The notes: generated by a model from the sequence alone, not told the origin. A DNA stretch of 64,000 nt from QHXQ01 sp036389395 (GCA_036389395.1 DASVPY010000031.1:124001-188000); one strand, 5' to 3'; positions 25,421 to 34,790 are shown, counted from the first letter of the stretch. A program made the numbers and translations.

Positions 25421-28400
25421 TTACGGGGCCGCGGCGGCCGCTTCCTTGAACAGTTTGTCGAGCCAGAGGTTGGCGAGTTTCTCCTGGACGGTGTTGGCGC
25501 GCAGCCGGGCGTTGAGGTGTTGGAAGTCTACGCGGTCGAGGGGCTGATCCTGGTTGAAGCAGGAGAAGACGAACGACTCCGCGCCGGTTTCAGGGTCAAC
25601 GTGGCGTTGCAGGCACTGGGCGCAGACCTCTTTCATCATGCACTGCATCGGGCTGTTGATCGAGCCGACGCCGACGTGCCTGGGGCTGAGGTGCGGCGCG
25701 AGCGCGTCGTGGCGCGCCTGCTTGACGGCGGCCATCATGCGGTCGGAGCCGATGGCGATGATGCGATCCACCGTGCGCAGGTCGAAGAGTTGTGCGCCGA
25801 GCCGCCCCTCGGCGTAAGCCTTCATCGCCTGGACGATGTTGCCGCGGAAGTGTGCGTCCTGCGGGCGGCGCGGCGCGACGACCGCGCCCGTGTCGGTTGA
25901 CCAGATGACCTGATCGGTCGCGGCCTCGATCTCTTCGCGCTTGAAGAGGTCTTCGCCGCGCTTGTAGCCGGCGAAGTAGACGACGCGGCAGCGGGCCTCG
26001 CGCAGCCCGCGCGCGATGGAGAAGAGGACGGCGTTGCCCAAGCCGCCGCCCGCGAGCAGCACGGTCTCGCCGGTCGGAATCTCGGTCGGCGTCCCCGTCG
26101 GCCCCATGACGACGACCGGCTGGCCGGGCTTGAGCAGCGCGCACTGGCGCGAGGACGCGCCCATCTCAAGGACGATCAGGCTGAGCAAGCCTTCGGCCTT
26201 GTCCACCCACGCGCCGGTGAGCGCGAGACCTTCCATGAGCAGCTTGGTGTCGTGCCAGACCTGCGCGTCGCGCTCGTAGTTTTGCAGGCGGTAGAACTGA
26301 CCGGGGTGGAACTTGCGCGCCTGCATCGGCGCGCGCACGACGACCTCGACAATCGTCGGCGTCAGCCGCTCCACGCGCACCACGCGCGCGAGCAACTCTT
26401 CGTCGAGTGTCGCCGTCAGTCGTGCGAACTGATCGGCGCGCGCATCTTGTTCGTCAGTTTGTTCTACGGCAGCCGCTTCCGCCGCGGCGATGTCGGCGGC
26501 GAAGAGTGCGGCCACCTGCTCGTAGCCGTGCTTGGCCGAGGCCATCGCCTTGACGACGTTGCCGGCGTAGACCGGGTGGTTGTCGCCGTAGTAGCTGATG
26601 AAGTGCCCGCGTTCGTCGGCGTAAGAGGTGAAGAAGGCGCGCTCGCCCTTGGCGGCGGGCGCGAGCCGCCACGCGCCGTCGTCGCCGCGTTCGATCTTGT
26701 GCGGCGCGAAGAACTCGCGCCACTCGTCCAAGGCGAACGTGCCGGGGCGCTCCTTCTCGTAGATCGTGTTGGGACTCGTGCCGGCGGCGACGCAGACGGT
26801 GCGCGCCGGCAGCCGCACCAACTCGCCCGACGCCCGCCACTTCTTCGTCTCCGTGTCCTGCCGCATCCGCTCGAAGACGAGCGCCGCGACCGCGCCGTGC
26901 TCGTCCGCCACGGCTTCGACCGGCGTCATGTTCTCGACGAACGCGATGCCCTCTTCGAGCGACTTGACGACCTCCTCGTGGTTGAGCCGGTAGGCGGGCG
27001 AGTCCTGCAAGCGCTTGCGGTAGACGATGGCGACGCCGCCCCACGCGCGCACGAGCGGCACGAAGTCCGGCGCTTCGCCCGCGGCCGCGGCGCGCGCGCG
27101 CTCCTCGCGCACCGCGCGCCCGTGCGCGAGGAACTCTTCGTAGACGGCGCGCTCTTCGGCGTCGAAGCGCGCGAAGATGTCTGCTTCGCCGAACTCCTTG
27201 ACCAACTCCTCGTGCCGGCCGAGCAGCTTCTCGACCTGCACGGGGTAGTAGGCGAACAACTCCGTCGCGGTGTCTACGGCGGTCAGCCCGCCGCCGATGA
27301 CGACCGCGGGCAGGCGCACTTGGAGGTTCGCCAGCGCGTCGCGCTTGAACGCGCCGGTCAGTTGCAAGGCCATCAGGAAGTCGGACGCCTTGCGTATGCC
27401 GCGCACGAGGTTGTGGCGCATGGCGATGATCGTGGGCCGGCCCGCGCCCGTGGCCACGGCGATGTGATCGAAGCCGAGCGCCCAGGCGTCTTCGACGGCG
27501 AGCGTGCCGCCGAAGCGGACGCCGCCGTAAGCGCGGAAGCCGGCGCGGCGCGCGAGCGTGAGGTGGATGAGCGTGAGGAAATTTTTATCCCAGCGTACAG
27601 TGATGCCGTACTCGGAGACGCCGCCGAAGCCTGCGAGCACGCGCGTCTCCAAAGGCCCTTCAAGCTCACGCACGTCGCGGACGGCGCGCGGCACGTGCCG
27701 CCCGCCGTCGCCCGTCAGTTCCTCGTTGAGCGGCTCGATCTTCAGACCGTCAATGCCGACGACGCCGAAGCCTTCGTTCAAGAGGTAGTGCGCGAGCGTG
27801 TAGCCGGCGGGGCCGAGACCGACGACGAGGACGTTGCGCCCGTTGTAAGGGAGCGCGTAAGGGCGCTTGGCGTTGAGCGGATTCCAGCGCGTGAGCAAGG
27901 AGTAAATCTCGAAGCCGTAAGGCAGCTTGAGCACGTCGGTCAGCACGCCCGTCTCGGCCTGCGGGATGTTGACCGGCTCCTGCTTCTGGAAGATGCACGA
28001 CTTCATGCAGTCGTTGCAGATGCGGTGGCCCGTGCCGGGGCAGAGCGGGTTGTCGATCATGACGAGCGCGAGCGCGGCGACGGAGTCGCCCTCGCGCTGG
28101 CAGACGTGCATCTCGGAAATCTTCTCGTCGAGCGGGCAGCCTTCGAGCACGATGCCGAGCGGGTTGCGCTTGAACGCGCCCGTGTTCGACGCGCCCTCGC
28201 GCAAGCCCTTCGAGCACGAGTCCTTGTCGCGCTCGTGGCAGTAGAGGCAGTAGTGGACTTCGTCGAGCGCGGCGCGCGGCGTGGCGCGCGCGTCGGTCAG
28301 CGCGAAGCCGTCGCGGCGACGCAGGTTCTTGTCCAGCCCGCGCAGCAGTTCCGGCAGTTCCGCGTCGGGGCGTTCGAGTTGGACGAGGTGTTCGTAGTCG

Positions 28401-29212
28401 AGCGGGTGTGGGAAGTGGAACGAGACCCAGCCGCGGACGCGCGCGCGCGCCGCGTCCTGCGTGGCGTGCGCCGCGGCCCAAGCTTCCGCGAGCCGCAGCG
28501 CCGTCTTGACGAACGCGTGATCCGGATCAGCCACACTCTCATCAACGAACGGCGCGAGGCGCGCGCGCGTGTCTTCGTCAACGCGGCGGCGCGCGACCTG
28601 CACGTCGTGCCGGACGGCGGCCGCTTCGGCCTCGTCTACCGGCTTACCCGCGGCGGCCGTGTCGAGCGCCTTCTCCCACGCGAGCAGGCGCGTGACGGTC
28701 TGCGCGACGCCGAGTTCTTCGTCCGACGCGAGCGTGTCGGGGCCGGCGGCGCGGCGCAGGGCCGCGAGTGCGTCTTGGGCCGCGGCGGCGTCCAACGTCA
28801 ACGCCTGCTCCGGCGGAAACTTCTTGAGCGCGCGCCGCGTGACGAACGTCTTGAACTGGAAGACAGGGTCTTGCGCCTTGACGGCCGCCGCGTGCGCGGC
28901 GCGCTCGCGCTCGACGCCGAACAGCCGCGCGACGAACGCGGCCAGGTGCGGCGCGGCGGCGATGAGCAACTCGGACTCGGCCCGCGTGCCGGCGAGGTTC
29001 GCGCCGCGCGCCGCCGTGTACGCCAGCAAGCGCTCGTGCAGCGGCGCGTCCGCGCGGGCCAGTTCGGCGTAGAAGGCTTCGGCGAGCGCGCGCAGCCGTT
29101 GGGGCCGGTAGAGGTCGGCGTAGGTGAAGCCCGCGACGCCGAGCGGGAAGTCGGCGCGGGCGGCGTCGGCCGGCGACGCGCTAGCGCTGCTGTCGAGCAA
29201 AGTGTGCTGCAT
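25421..29212 (-). CDS. Giant FAD/Fe-S oxidoreductase: GltD/NfnB-like module fused to PyrK/NfnA-like module
   Basis: 1263 residues. Residues 1-310 are helical and unassigned. Cys-rich Fe-S region 322-406 (YCLYCHERDKDSC, EGCP, PLCPGTGHRICNDCMKSC). A GltD-like flavoprotein follows: FAD motif GLGPAG (465-470) and a second nucleotide motif VIGGGLTAVDTATEL. From about residue 1010 a ferredoxin-reductase-like module of PyrK type has FHPGQFYRL, an NAD-binding GGGLGNAVLFSIARG and a [2Fe-2S] motif Cys1191-x5-Cys1197-x2-Cys1200-x17-Cys1218. NfnA and NfnB have the same two architectures on separate chains, so the protein may couple NAD(P)H to ferredoxin. Bifurcation is inference. No ribosome binding site was found; the start at MQHTLLDSS is tentative. 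Confidence 0.82.
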   Translation of the reverse strand: MQHTLLDSSASASPADAARADFPLGVAGFTYADLYRPQRLRALAEAFYAELARADAPLHERLLAYTAARGANLAGTRAESELLIAAAPHLAAFVARLFGVERERAAHAAAVKAQDPVFQFKTFVTRRALKKFPPEQALTLDAAAAQDALAALRRAAGPDTLASDEELGVAQTVTRLLAWEKALDTAAAGKPVDEAEAAAVRHDVQVARRRVDEDTRARLAPFVDESVADPDHAFVKTALRLAEAWAAAHATQDAARARVRGWVSFHFPHPLDYEHLVQLERPDAELPELLRGLDKNLRRRDGFALTDARATPRAALDEVHYCLYCHERDKDSCSKGLREGASNTGAFKRNPLGIVLEGCPLDEKISEMHVCQREGDSVAALALVMIDNPLCPGTGHRICNDCMKSCIFQKQEPVNIPQAETGVLTDVLKLPYGFEIYSLLTRWNPLNAKRPYALPYNGRNVLVVGLGPAGYTLAHYLLNEGFGVVGIDGLKIEPLNEELTGDGGRHVPRAVRDVRELEGPLETRVLAGFGGVSEYGITVRWDKNFLTLIHLTLARRAGFRAYGGVRFGGTLAVEDAWALGFDHIAVATGAGRPTIIAMRHNLVRGIRKASDFLMALQLTGAFKRDALANLQVRLPAVVIGGGLTAVDTATELFAYYPVQVEKLLGRHEELVKEFGEADIFARFDAEERAVYEEFLAHGRAVREERARAAAAGEAPDFVPLVRAWGGVAIVYRKRLQDSPAYRLNHEEVVKSLEEGIAFVENMTPVEAVADEHGAVAALVFERMRQDTETKKWRASGELVRLPARTVCVAAGTSPNTIYEKERPGTFALDEWREFFAPHKIERGDDGAWRLAPAAKGERAFFTSYADERGHFISYYGDNHPVYAGNVVKAMASAKHGYEQVAALFAADIAAAEAAAVEQTDEQDARADQFARLTATLDEELLARVVRVERLTPTIVEVVVRAPMQARKFHPGQFYRLQNYERDAQVWHDTKLLMEGLALTGAWVDKAEGLLSLIVLEMGASSRQCALLKPGQPVVVMGPTGTPTEIPTGETVLLAGGGLGNAVLFSIARGLREARCRVVYFAGYKRGEDLFKREEIEAATDQVIWSTDTGAVVAPRRPQDAHFRGNIVQAMKAYAEGRLGAQLFDLRTVDRIIAIGSDRMMAAVKQARHDALAPHLSPRHVGVGSINSPMQCMMKEVCAQCLQRHVDPETGAESFVFSCFNQDQPLDRVDFQHLNARLRANTVQEKLANLWLDKLFKEAAAAAP

Positions 29213-29670
29213 AAGCTGGCCGCGTGGGCGTGACCCGAAGTGTGTCTGGCGGGAGAGCTGAAAGTGTCCGCATACGCTTCGACGGCCGCGGCACCGAGAA
29301 CTGCTTGCGCGCGCGGCCACGCACAGTATAACACCGGGGCGATGCGCGTCTGAAAAACGGGCGGGCGCGTGTGGCGCGCGTCACCGCGAAGCGTGACGCG
29401 GCCGGGCCGCGCGGTTATTTAATATGGACGGGCGGCGCGACAAAGTGCCGGAGCGGGGGGGCGGCAGTGCGTGCAAGATTATTTGTACTGACGCCGCGCC
29501 GGGTAATGGCGTGGCGGCGCGGCCGGCGGGTACGGGCCGGCCGCGGCCGCCGTCGGGCACACTACGACCGGGGCGGCCGGCGCGCGCCGCTGCGGGTCGG
29601 GCCTTAACCGTGGCGCAGGGGATGAAGCCACAAGGACGTTGGCCGTCGGGTGGAGCGCGGGGGCGGGGCT
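29213..29670. other. Intergenic region without a supported gene
   Basis: Very GC-rich, with overlapping open frames on both strands but no family signal. Apart from the -10-like box at 29325 I see no structured element. Confidence 0.55.
29325..29330 (-). promoter_or_regulatory. Possible -10 element for the giant oxidoreductase gene
   Basis: TATACT on the minus strand, about 113 bases before the proposed start. The -35 is not conserved. Confidence 0.35.
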
Positions 29671-29904
29671 TTACGGCGTCACTAGCCCCTTCTTGATGTT
29701 CCGCTGCCACGCCTCGTAGTTGCGCACCCGCCGCTTGGCCTGCTTGCGCGTCAGGTGCAGCTTCTGCGCCACGTAGGTGATCCGCTCGGTGCGGTCGTTC
29801 TTCTTGTCGTAGGGGTCACCCGGAGCCTGTAAGTATATTTCGTAGGCACGCGTCCACTCCGCTTTTACTTCGGGCGTCGCCAGACTACCCCGTAACTTCG
29901 GCAT
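29671..29904 (-). CDS. Small basic protein of unknown function
   Basis: 77 residues (KAEWTRAYEIYLQAPGDPYD, ITYVAQKLHLTRKQAKRRVR). The C-terminal part, with KLHLTRKQAKRRVRNYEAWQ, could form a helix-turn-helix, suggesting DNA binding; no named family is recognised. Its codon usage and Lys content are less GC-driven than neighbouring spurious frames, which supports a real gene. It is isolated upstream of the tRNA and on the opposite strand. Confidence 0.6.
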   Translation of the reverse strand: MPKLRGSLATPEVKAEWTRAYEIYLQAPGDPYDKKNDRTERITYVAQKLHLTRKQAKRRVRNYEAWQRNIKKGLVTP

Positions 29905-30142
29905 TCCTGGTTATCCTCTCCGCGTATTAGTCACTAACGCGAGCACGTTGAAACCGCCCGGTGGGTGGTAGGGTCTGAAGCGCTTACTGTGCAAGTGCCA
30001 TTGCCTGACTTTGCAAAAGCGGGGAGGAGACGTGACGACCTCGACCTCCCCGTGCTGGGCGATGGAGTGATGGCTAATTGTAGGGCGTCCGCCGCCGCGC
30101 CGCAAGGACTATTTGTCGGTGGACACGGGCCGAGCCGTTCGG

Positions 30143-30148
30143 TATAAT
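30143..30148 (+). promoter_or_regulatory. -10 element of the tRNA-Glu promoter
   Basis: A perfect TATAAT 42 bases before the tRNA. GTGGAC at 18-bp spacing is a weak -35 candidate. Upstream, CGGGGAGG and CCTCCCCG (about 30030-30057) form an unexplained 8-bp inversion. Confidence 0.5.
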
Positions 30149-30190
30149 CCCGCCAGTCAAAGGCGGCTCGTCTTTGACGACAGTTCATCC

Positions 30191-30264
30191 GGCGCATTGG
30201 TGTAGTCGGTTAACACGCTGCCCTCTCAAGGCAGAGATCACGGGTTCGAGTCCCGTATGCGCTG
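30191..30264 (+). tRNA. tRNA-Glu (anticodon CTC)
   Basis: All four arms fold: acceptor GGCGCAT/ATGCGCT (with a G-U pair at 1-72), D stem GTGT/ACAC, anticodon stem CTGCC/GGCAG around the loop CTCTCAA (anticodon CTC, reads GAG) and T stem ACGGG/CCCGT with loop TTCGAGT. The discriminator base is G and the 3' CCA is not encoded. A terminator begins 10 bases later. No flanking duplication of the 3' end was noticed, so there is no sign of an integrated element here. Confidence 0.95.
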
Positions 30265-30274
30265 TGCAGTCGAA

Positions 30275-30309
30275 GCCGGCGATCATCCGCGAGATGATCG
30301 CCGGCTTTT
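30275..30309 (+). terminator. Rho-independent terminator of tRNA-Glu
   Basis: A 13-bp perfect stem (GCCGGCGATCATC inverted at 30293-30305) with a 5-base loop, followed by TTTT. Confidence 0.9.
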
Positions 30310-30348
30310 CGTTTCGGCGCGCGGGCGCGCCCGCGCCGCGTCTACTCA

Positions 30349-31689
30349 TTACTGCTTGCGCGCCTGCTTGGCGACCGCCTGGGCGGCTTTGTCGAGGGCG
30401 GCGTTGAGACCGGCGGCGTCGCCGTCGCCCTTGCCGTTGGCGCTGGCTTGCAGTTGCGCCGCGCCGCCGCCGACCGGCGTCAGCTTGTAGCTGATGGCGG
30501 CCTCCGTGCTGCCCGCGCCGCCGCCGCCGAGACCCGCCGCGCGGCCGAACAGGCCGCCGAGCTTGCCGCCGGCCGAAGATTTCAGGGCGGTCACGTCCGT
30601 CGTCAGCACGAAGTCGCAGGCTTTCTGTTTGGCCTCGGCGTCGAGCGCGGCGGGCGTGTAGGCGTTCAAGGGCACGGCTTCGAGACCGGCGTCGGCGAGC
30701 GCGCTGACGAGGTGGGCGCGCGCCGCGTCGGGCGCGACCGTCTTGTCCGTTAGGTTCTTGACCTGCGCGACGCCGACGCGGACGCCGCCGGGGCGCTTCG
30801 CCGCGGCCGCCGCGGCCGCCTCAGAGGCCGCGGCCGGTTCGGCCGCCGATTCAACAGCGCCCGTCGTGTCGCCCGCCGCGTCGCCCGTCGGCAGCCCGTA
30901 CAACTCCTGCGTGCTCTTGACCTCGGTGTAGCCGGCGGGCACGTCGAACAGCGCGGCCGCGAGCGGCGCGCGCGACAGCTCGACGACCTCTGTGCTGGAC
31001 GTGGAGGTGACGCTCCCGTCGGGGCCGTAGATGGTGGTCGTGACCTGTAGCGGGTAACCGAGCCGGCCCGTGCCCGTCTGTTTGGTGACGACGCGATCCT
31101 GACAGCCGCCGGCCGCGACGGGCGGGCGCGGCATCTGCGCGCTCAACTCGGACGGGCAGTTCAGCCCGAACTCGGCGTCGGTGTACCAGCCGTCGGTTTC
31201 CAGCCGCAGAGGGTTCTGGTCGCAGGCGTCGGCCGAAGGCTCGACGGTCAGTTTCGTCTTCAGGTGGCGCGCGGTGAGACCGAACATCTGGCGGCGCTCG
31301 CCGGTGTCTGTGATGTTGGTCGTGTAGGTGACCGTGCCGCCGCGGCGGGCGGGGGCGGCCGTGTGGGCGGCGGCTGTCGCGTCGGTCGCGCCGGGCGCGG
31401 CGTCGGCGTCGCGGTAGACGAAGTAGCGGCGCGTCTGCTCGTTGAGCATGAGCGTGCGGCGCAGGTCGCACTGCATGATGCTGACCTGGCCCGCGCCCGC
31501 CTGGGACTCGCTGCGCTGGCGCGCGCCTTTGATCAGGACGGTGCTCTCGAAACTCTGCCCGCCGAAGGTGCTCTTCTGCTTGACCTTCAGATCGGCGCGC
31601 GCCGCGGGCGCGACCGAGAGCAGCAGCAGCCCCAGGGCGGCGACGCTAAAATGGCGACTCATACCGGCGAAGTTAAAATTGCGCTGCAT
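30349..31689 (-). CDS. Secreted protein of unknown function
   Basis: 446 residues. AAGGAGG lies 10 bases before the ATG. A signal peptide (FSVAALGLLLLSVAPAARA) is followed by a beta-rich region resembling outer-surface lipoprotein-binding folds (LKVKQKSTFGGQSFESTVLI, MQCDLRRTLMLNEQTRRYFV), then an Ala-rich spacer and a C-terminal domain (VRVGVAQVKNLTDKTVAPDA...CDFVLTTDVTAL) that resembles TolB-N-like or CsgG-like nucleotide-free folds seen in envelope proteins. No enzymatic motif is evident and the assignment of either part is tentative. It faces tRNA-Glu convergently. Confidence 0.7.
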   Translation of the reverse strand: MQRNFNFAGMSRHFSVAALGLLLLSVAPAARADLKVKQKSTFGGQSFESTVLIKGARQRSESQAGAGQVSIMQCDLRRTLMLNEQTRRYFVYRDADAAPGATDATAAAHTAAPARRGGTVTYTTNITDTGERRQMFGLTARHLKTKLTVEPSADACDQNPLRLETDGWYTDAEFGLNCPSELSAQMPRPPVAAGGCQDRVVTKQTGTGRLGYPLQVTTTIYGPDGSVTSTSSTEVVELSRAPLAAALFDVPAGYTEVKSTQELYGLPTGDAAGDTTGAVESAAEPAAASEAAAAAAAKRPGGVRVGVAQVKNLTDKTVAPDAARAHLVSALADAGLEAVPLNAYTPAALDAEAKQKACDFVLTTDVTALKSSAGGKLGGLFGRAAGLGGGGAGSTEAAISYKLTPVGGGAAQLQASANGKGDGDAAGLNAALDKAAQAVAKQARKQ

Positions 31690-31883
31690 AACTTGATGGC
31701 CTCCTTGATGAGCCGGCGGGACGGTGGAAATCGTCCGCTCGGCGTTGGTCGCGCGGGCGCGACCGGGTGCGTGAAAACACCTCAACAGGTAACGCGCATT
31801 AAGTCGCCCGCGCGGCTCACGCCGCCGTAAAAATTTCGCGTAGTGCCCGAAACCGTTCAAGCCCCCGTGCAGCCTCAAAGCAA

Positions 31884-31916
31884 GCGGCGGCCGGCGTCGC
31901 ACACGCCGGCCGCCGC
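31884..31916 (-). terminator. Terminator of the M16 peptidase pair
   Basis: A 14-bp perfect stem (GCGGCGGCCGGCGT inverted at 31903-31916) with a 5-base loop. Read on the minus strand it is followed by TTGCTTT, 19 bases after the stop of the gene at 31935. Confidence 0.75.
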
Positions 31917-31934
31917 GTTGTCTGTCGGGCTGGC

Positions 31935-33350
31935 CTACTTGTTGTCGGCGATCTGGCCGAAGGGCGTCAGTTGGTCGGCGATCTTCTGGCGGTCGCCGAC
32001 GACGACGATGGTCATCTTGTCGGGCAGCAGGTAGGTCTGCGCGACGCGCCGCACGTCCTGCGGCGTCAGCGCGAAGACGTTCTGCACGTAGTTGCTCAGG
32101 TAGGTGTCCGGCAGCTTGTGCAGGTCGAGGAACGAGAGTTGGTTGATGATCCCCTGGCGCGAAGAGTTGCGGATGACGAAGAGGCCGGCCAGGTAGTTCT
32201 TGATGCCTTGCAGTTCGGCCTCGGTCGGCGGCTCGGCGCGCAGCCGTTCGATCTCGTAGAAGATTTCCTTGAGCGACGGCCCGGTCACGCCCGTGGTCAC
32301 GTCGGCGATCTCGACCCAGTAGGCGTCGCGGAAGCGCGTCGAGACCTGGCTCGAAGGCGAGTAGGTGTAGCCCTTCGCCTCGCGTATGTTCGCCGTGATG
32401 CGCGAGGCGAACGAGCCGCCCAGGAGCGCGTCCGTCACTTGCAGCGCCACGTAGTCGGGGTTGCTCGGGTTGATGATCGGCAGCCCCAGGTAGATGGTGG
32501 ACTGCGCCGCGTCGGGCCGGTCAATCAGATGGATGGTGCGCTGCGTGACCGGCTTCGGCACGTTCTCGACCGGCGCGCTGCCCCTGGCCCAGCCGCCGAA
32601 CGCCTGCTCGACGGCCTTGCGCATCTGCGCCGGGTTGAACTGCCCGGCCACGTAGACGTGCGTGCGCGCCGCGCCGAAGTTCTCGCCGTAGAACTTCTGC
32701 ACGTCGGCGATGGTGTAGCCGTTGAGCAGTTCCTCGGACGGGAAGACGCGCCCGTAGGGGTGGTTCGGGTAGAGCAGTTGGCGGAAGCGCTCGAAGGCGA
32801 GTTGACCGGGCTGTGTGTGCGCGACGGCGATGCGGCGCAGGTAGTCTTTCTTCAAGCGCGCCAACTCGGCTTCGGGCAGCACGGGCTGTTGCATCACGTC
32901 GGCGATGAGCGCGACCGCTTCGGGGCCGAACTCCGAGAGCACGTCCGTGCTGACGGTCGTCAGGTCAACGCCGACGCCGGCGTTGAGGCTGCCGCCCATG
33001 CGCGCGGCCTCTTCGGCGATCTGCTCGGCGCTGCGCGTCTTCGTGCCCTCTTTCATCAGATCAACGGTCAGGTCGGCGAGCCACGTCTGGTTGGCCGCCT
33101 CGTTCACGTTGCCGACGCGGACGACGGCCGAGACGGCGACCTTCGGGATCGAGCCGTAAGGCACCATCGTCACCTGCAAGCCGTTGGGCAGGGTGAAGGT
33201 CTCTTTGCGCGGCAGCGTGAAGGGCAGGGGCTTGCCGCCCGCGGGCGGCGTCTGCTTCTGCGGCGCGGGCTGTTGCGCGAAGGCGGCGGGCGCGAGCGCC
33301 GCCAGCACGAACGCCGCGACTAAAACGGTGCGCGAAAATTTGTTCGACAT
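31935..33350 (-). CDS. M16 family peptidase-like protein, catalytically inactive half
   Basis: 471 residues with a signal peptide (LVAAFVLAALAPAAFAQQ) and GGGAG before the ATG. The M16 fold is clear (PNGLQVTMVPYGSIPKVAVSAVVRVG, GAARTHVYVAGQFN, GGSFASRITANIREAKGYTY), but the zinc motif HxxEH is replaced by WLADLTVDLM in the matching position. It keeps the R-x-Y/GYTY region near the C-terminal domain used by the partner chain. Non-catalytic M16 chains pair with an active chain, here encoded 36 bp upstream. A periplasmic heterodimer is the likely product. Confidence 0.9.
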   Translation of the reverse strand: MSNKFSRTVLVAAFVLAALAPAAFAQQPAPQKQTPPAGGKPLPFTLPRKETFTLPNGLQVTMVPYGSIPKVAVSAVVRVGNVNEAANQTWLADLTVDLMKEGTKTRSAEQIAEEAARMGGSLNAGVGVDLTTVSTDVLSEFGPEAVALIADVMQQPVLPEAELARLKKDYLRRIAVAHTQPGQLAFERFRQLLYPNHPYGRVFPSEELLNGYTIADVQKFYGENFGAARTHVYVAGQFNPAQMRKAVEQAFGGWARGSAPVENVPKPVTQRTIHLIDRPDAAQSTIYLGLPIINPSNPDYVALQVTDALLGGSFASRITANIREAKGYTYSPSSQVSTRFRDAYWVEIADVTTGVTGPSLKEIFYEIERLRAEPPTEAELQGIKNYLAGLFVIRNSSRQGIINQLSFLDLHKLPDTYLSNYVQNVFALTPQDVRRVAQTYLLPDKMTIVVVGDRQKIADQLTPFGQIADNK

Positions 33351-33386
33351 AATAAAAATCTCCCTGAAGGCAATGGCCTTGCGAGC

Positions 33387-34790
33387 CTACTCGGTCGTGC
33401 CGGCCGGCTTCGGCTCGACGACGAGGACGGTGCGGTTGGTCGCGCGCAGGTACTCGCGCGCCGTGCGCTGGACGAGCGCGGGCGTGACCTTGCGGAACTC
33501 GGCTTCGAGCGTGTTGATGCGCGCCGGGTTGTCGTCGAAGAGCGCGAAGCTGGCGAGCAGGTCGGCGCGGCCGAAGCCGTTGAGCTGGCCCACGGTGTCG
33601 TAGAAGTCCGAGCGCAGTTTGGTGCGCGCGCGCTCAATCGTGGTCTCGCTGACGGGCTGCGTCTGCACGCGCGAGATGACGGCGTCGAGGGCCTGCGTGA
33701 TCTGTTCGGGCGTCACGCCCGGATCGTGTATGAGCGACCCCATCCAGAGCATCGGGCCGTCGTAGTCGAACTGGTTGCCGAGCAGGTTGATGCCGCCCGA
33801 GACGGAGTCGGTGTAGGCGCGGCGCTTGACCAGTTCTTGATGGAGCAGGCTGTCTTCGCCTTGCAAGAGGAGTTGGTCGAGCACGCCCATGGCGTAGAAC
33901 TCCGGCGTGTTGCGTTCGGGCATGTGGTAGGCGAAGGCGTAGGCGGGGCGGCGCGCGAGTGGGTCGGACTTACGGGCCTGCTTCTCCTTGTCCTGGCGCG
34001 GCTCGGTCAGGTCGGGCAGCTTGGGCACGTCGGCCTTCGGGAGATCGCCGAAGTACTTGGCGATCATGGCGCGCGCGTCCGCCTCTTTGAAGTCGCCGAC
34101 GACGACGAGCGCGGCGTTGTTGGGCGCGTAGAAGGTGTTGAAGAACTTCTGCGCGTCTTCGAGCGTCGCGGCCTCGATGTCTTTCAGCTCGCCGTAGAAG
34201 TTGTGCGCGTTGTACCAGTTCGAGTTGGCGTACTGCGGCATGTCGAGCCAGGGGAAGCCGCCGTAAGGCGTGTTCAGGACGTTGACCTTGACCTCGTTGC
34301 CGACGACGCCCTGCTGGTTCTTCAGGTTCTCGTCTGTGATCTTTAGTCCGCGCATCCGGTCGGCCTCGGCCCAGAGCGCGGTTTCGAGTTTGTGCGCGGG
34401 CAGAATCTCGAAGTAGTTGGTGAAGTCGAAGCGGGTCGAGCCGTTGAGGATGCCGCCGTTCTGCTGGACGAGGCGGATGAATTCGAGCTTGCCGAGGTTC
34501 TGCGACCCCTGGAACATCAGGTGCTCGAACAGGTGCGCGAAGCCGGTGCGGTCGCGCGGCTCGATGCGGAAGCCGATGCGGTAGTAGACGGCGACCGCGA
34601 CGGTCGGCGCGCTCGTGTCGGGCGAGAGCACGACGCGCAGGCCGTTGGGCAGCTTGTAGTAAGTGACGGGCACGTTGAAGCCGGCGGCCGCGCGTTGCGC
34701 GGCGGGCGCGGGCGCAGGCGCAGCGGCCGCGGGCGCGAGGAGCGCGCCGCACAACAGCGCAACCGCGAAGAGACGAACGAGAGCCTTCAT
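33387..34790 (-). CDS. M16 family zinc peptidase, active half
   Basis: 467 residues with a signal peptide (VRLFAVALLCGALLAPAAAA) and GGAGG four bases before the ATG. The inverted zinc motif is intact: His86-Leu-Phe-Glu89-His90 in TGFAHLFEHLMFQGS, with the downstream glutamate in the NEVKVNVL region as third ligand candidate. It hydrolyses peptides in the periplasm; targets are unknown. It leads the two-gene operon with the inactive chain. Confidence 0.92.
   Translation of the reverse strand: MKALVRLFAVALLCGALLAPAAAAPAPAPAAQRAAAGFNVPVTYYKLPNGLRVVLSPDTSAPTVAVAVYYRIGFRIEPRDRTGFAHLFEHLMFQGSQNLGKLEFIRLVQQNGGILNGSTRFDFTNYFEILPAHKLETALWAEADRMRGLKITDENLKNQQGVVGNEVKVNVLNTPYGGFPWLDMPQYANSNWYNAHNFYGELKDIEAATLEDAQKFFNTFYAPNNAALVVVGDFKEADARAMIAKYFGDLPKADVPKLPDLTEPRQDKEKQARKSDPLARRPAYAFAYHMPERNTPEFYAMGVLDQLLLQGEDSLLHQELVKRRAYTDSVSGGINLLGNQFDYDGPMLWMGSLIHDPGVTPEQITQALDAVISRVQTQPVSETTIERARTKLRSDFYDTVGQLNGFGRADLLASFALFDDNPARINTLEAEFRKVTPALVQRTAREYLRATNRTVLVVEPKPAGTTE

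Noticed and set aside
26252..29233. A 993-residue plus-strand frame opposite the giant oxidoreductase
   Set aside because: Antisense shadow of a clearly conserved enzyme; composition is typical of such shadows.
29381..29710. Overlapping open frames between the giant oxidoreductase and the 77-residue gene
   Set aside because: High-GC composition artefacts with no start context.
30191..30264. Integration site of a mobile element at tRNA-Glu
   Set aside because: No integrase gene and no repeated tRNA 3' end were seen nearby.
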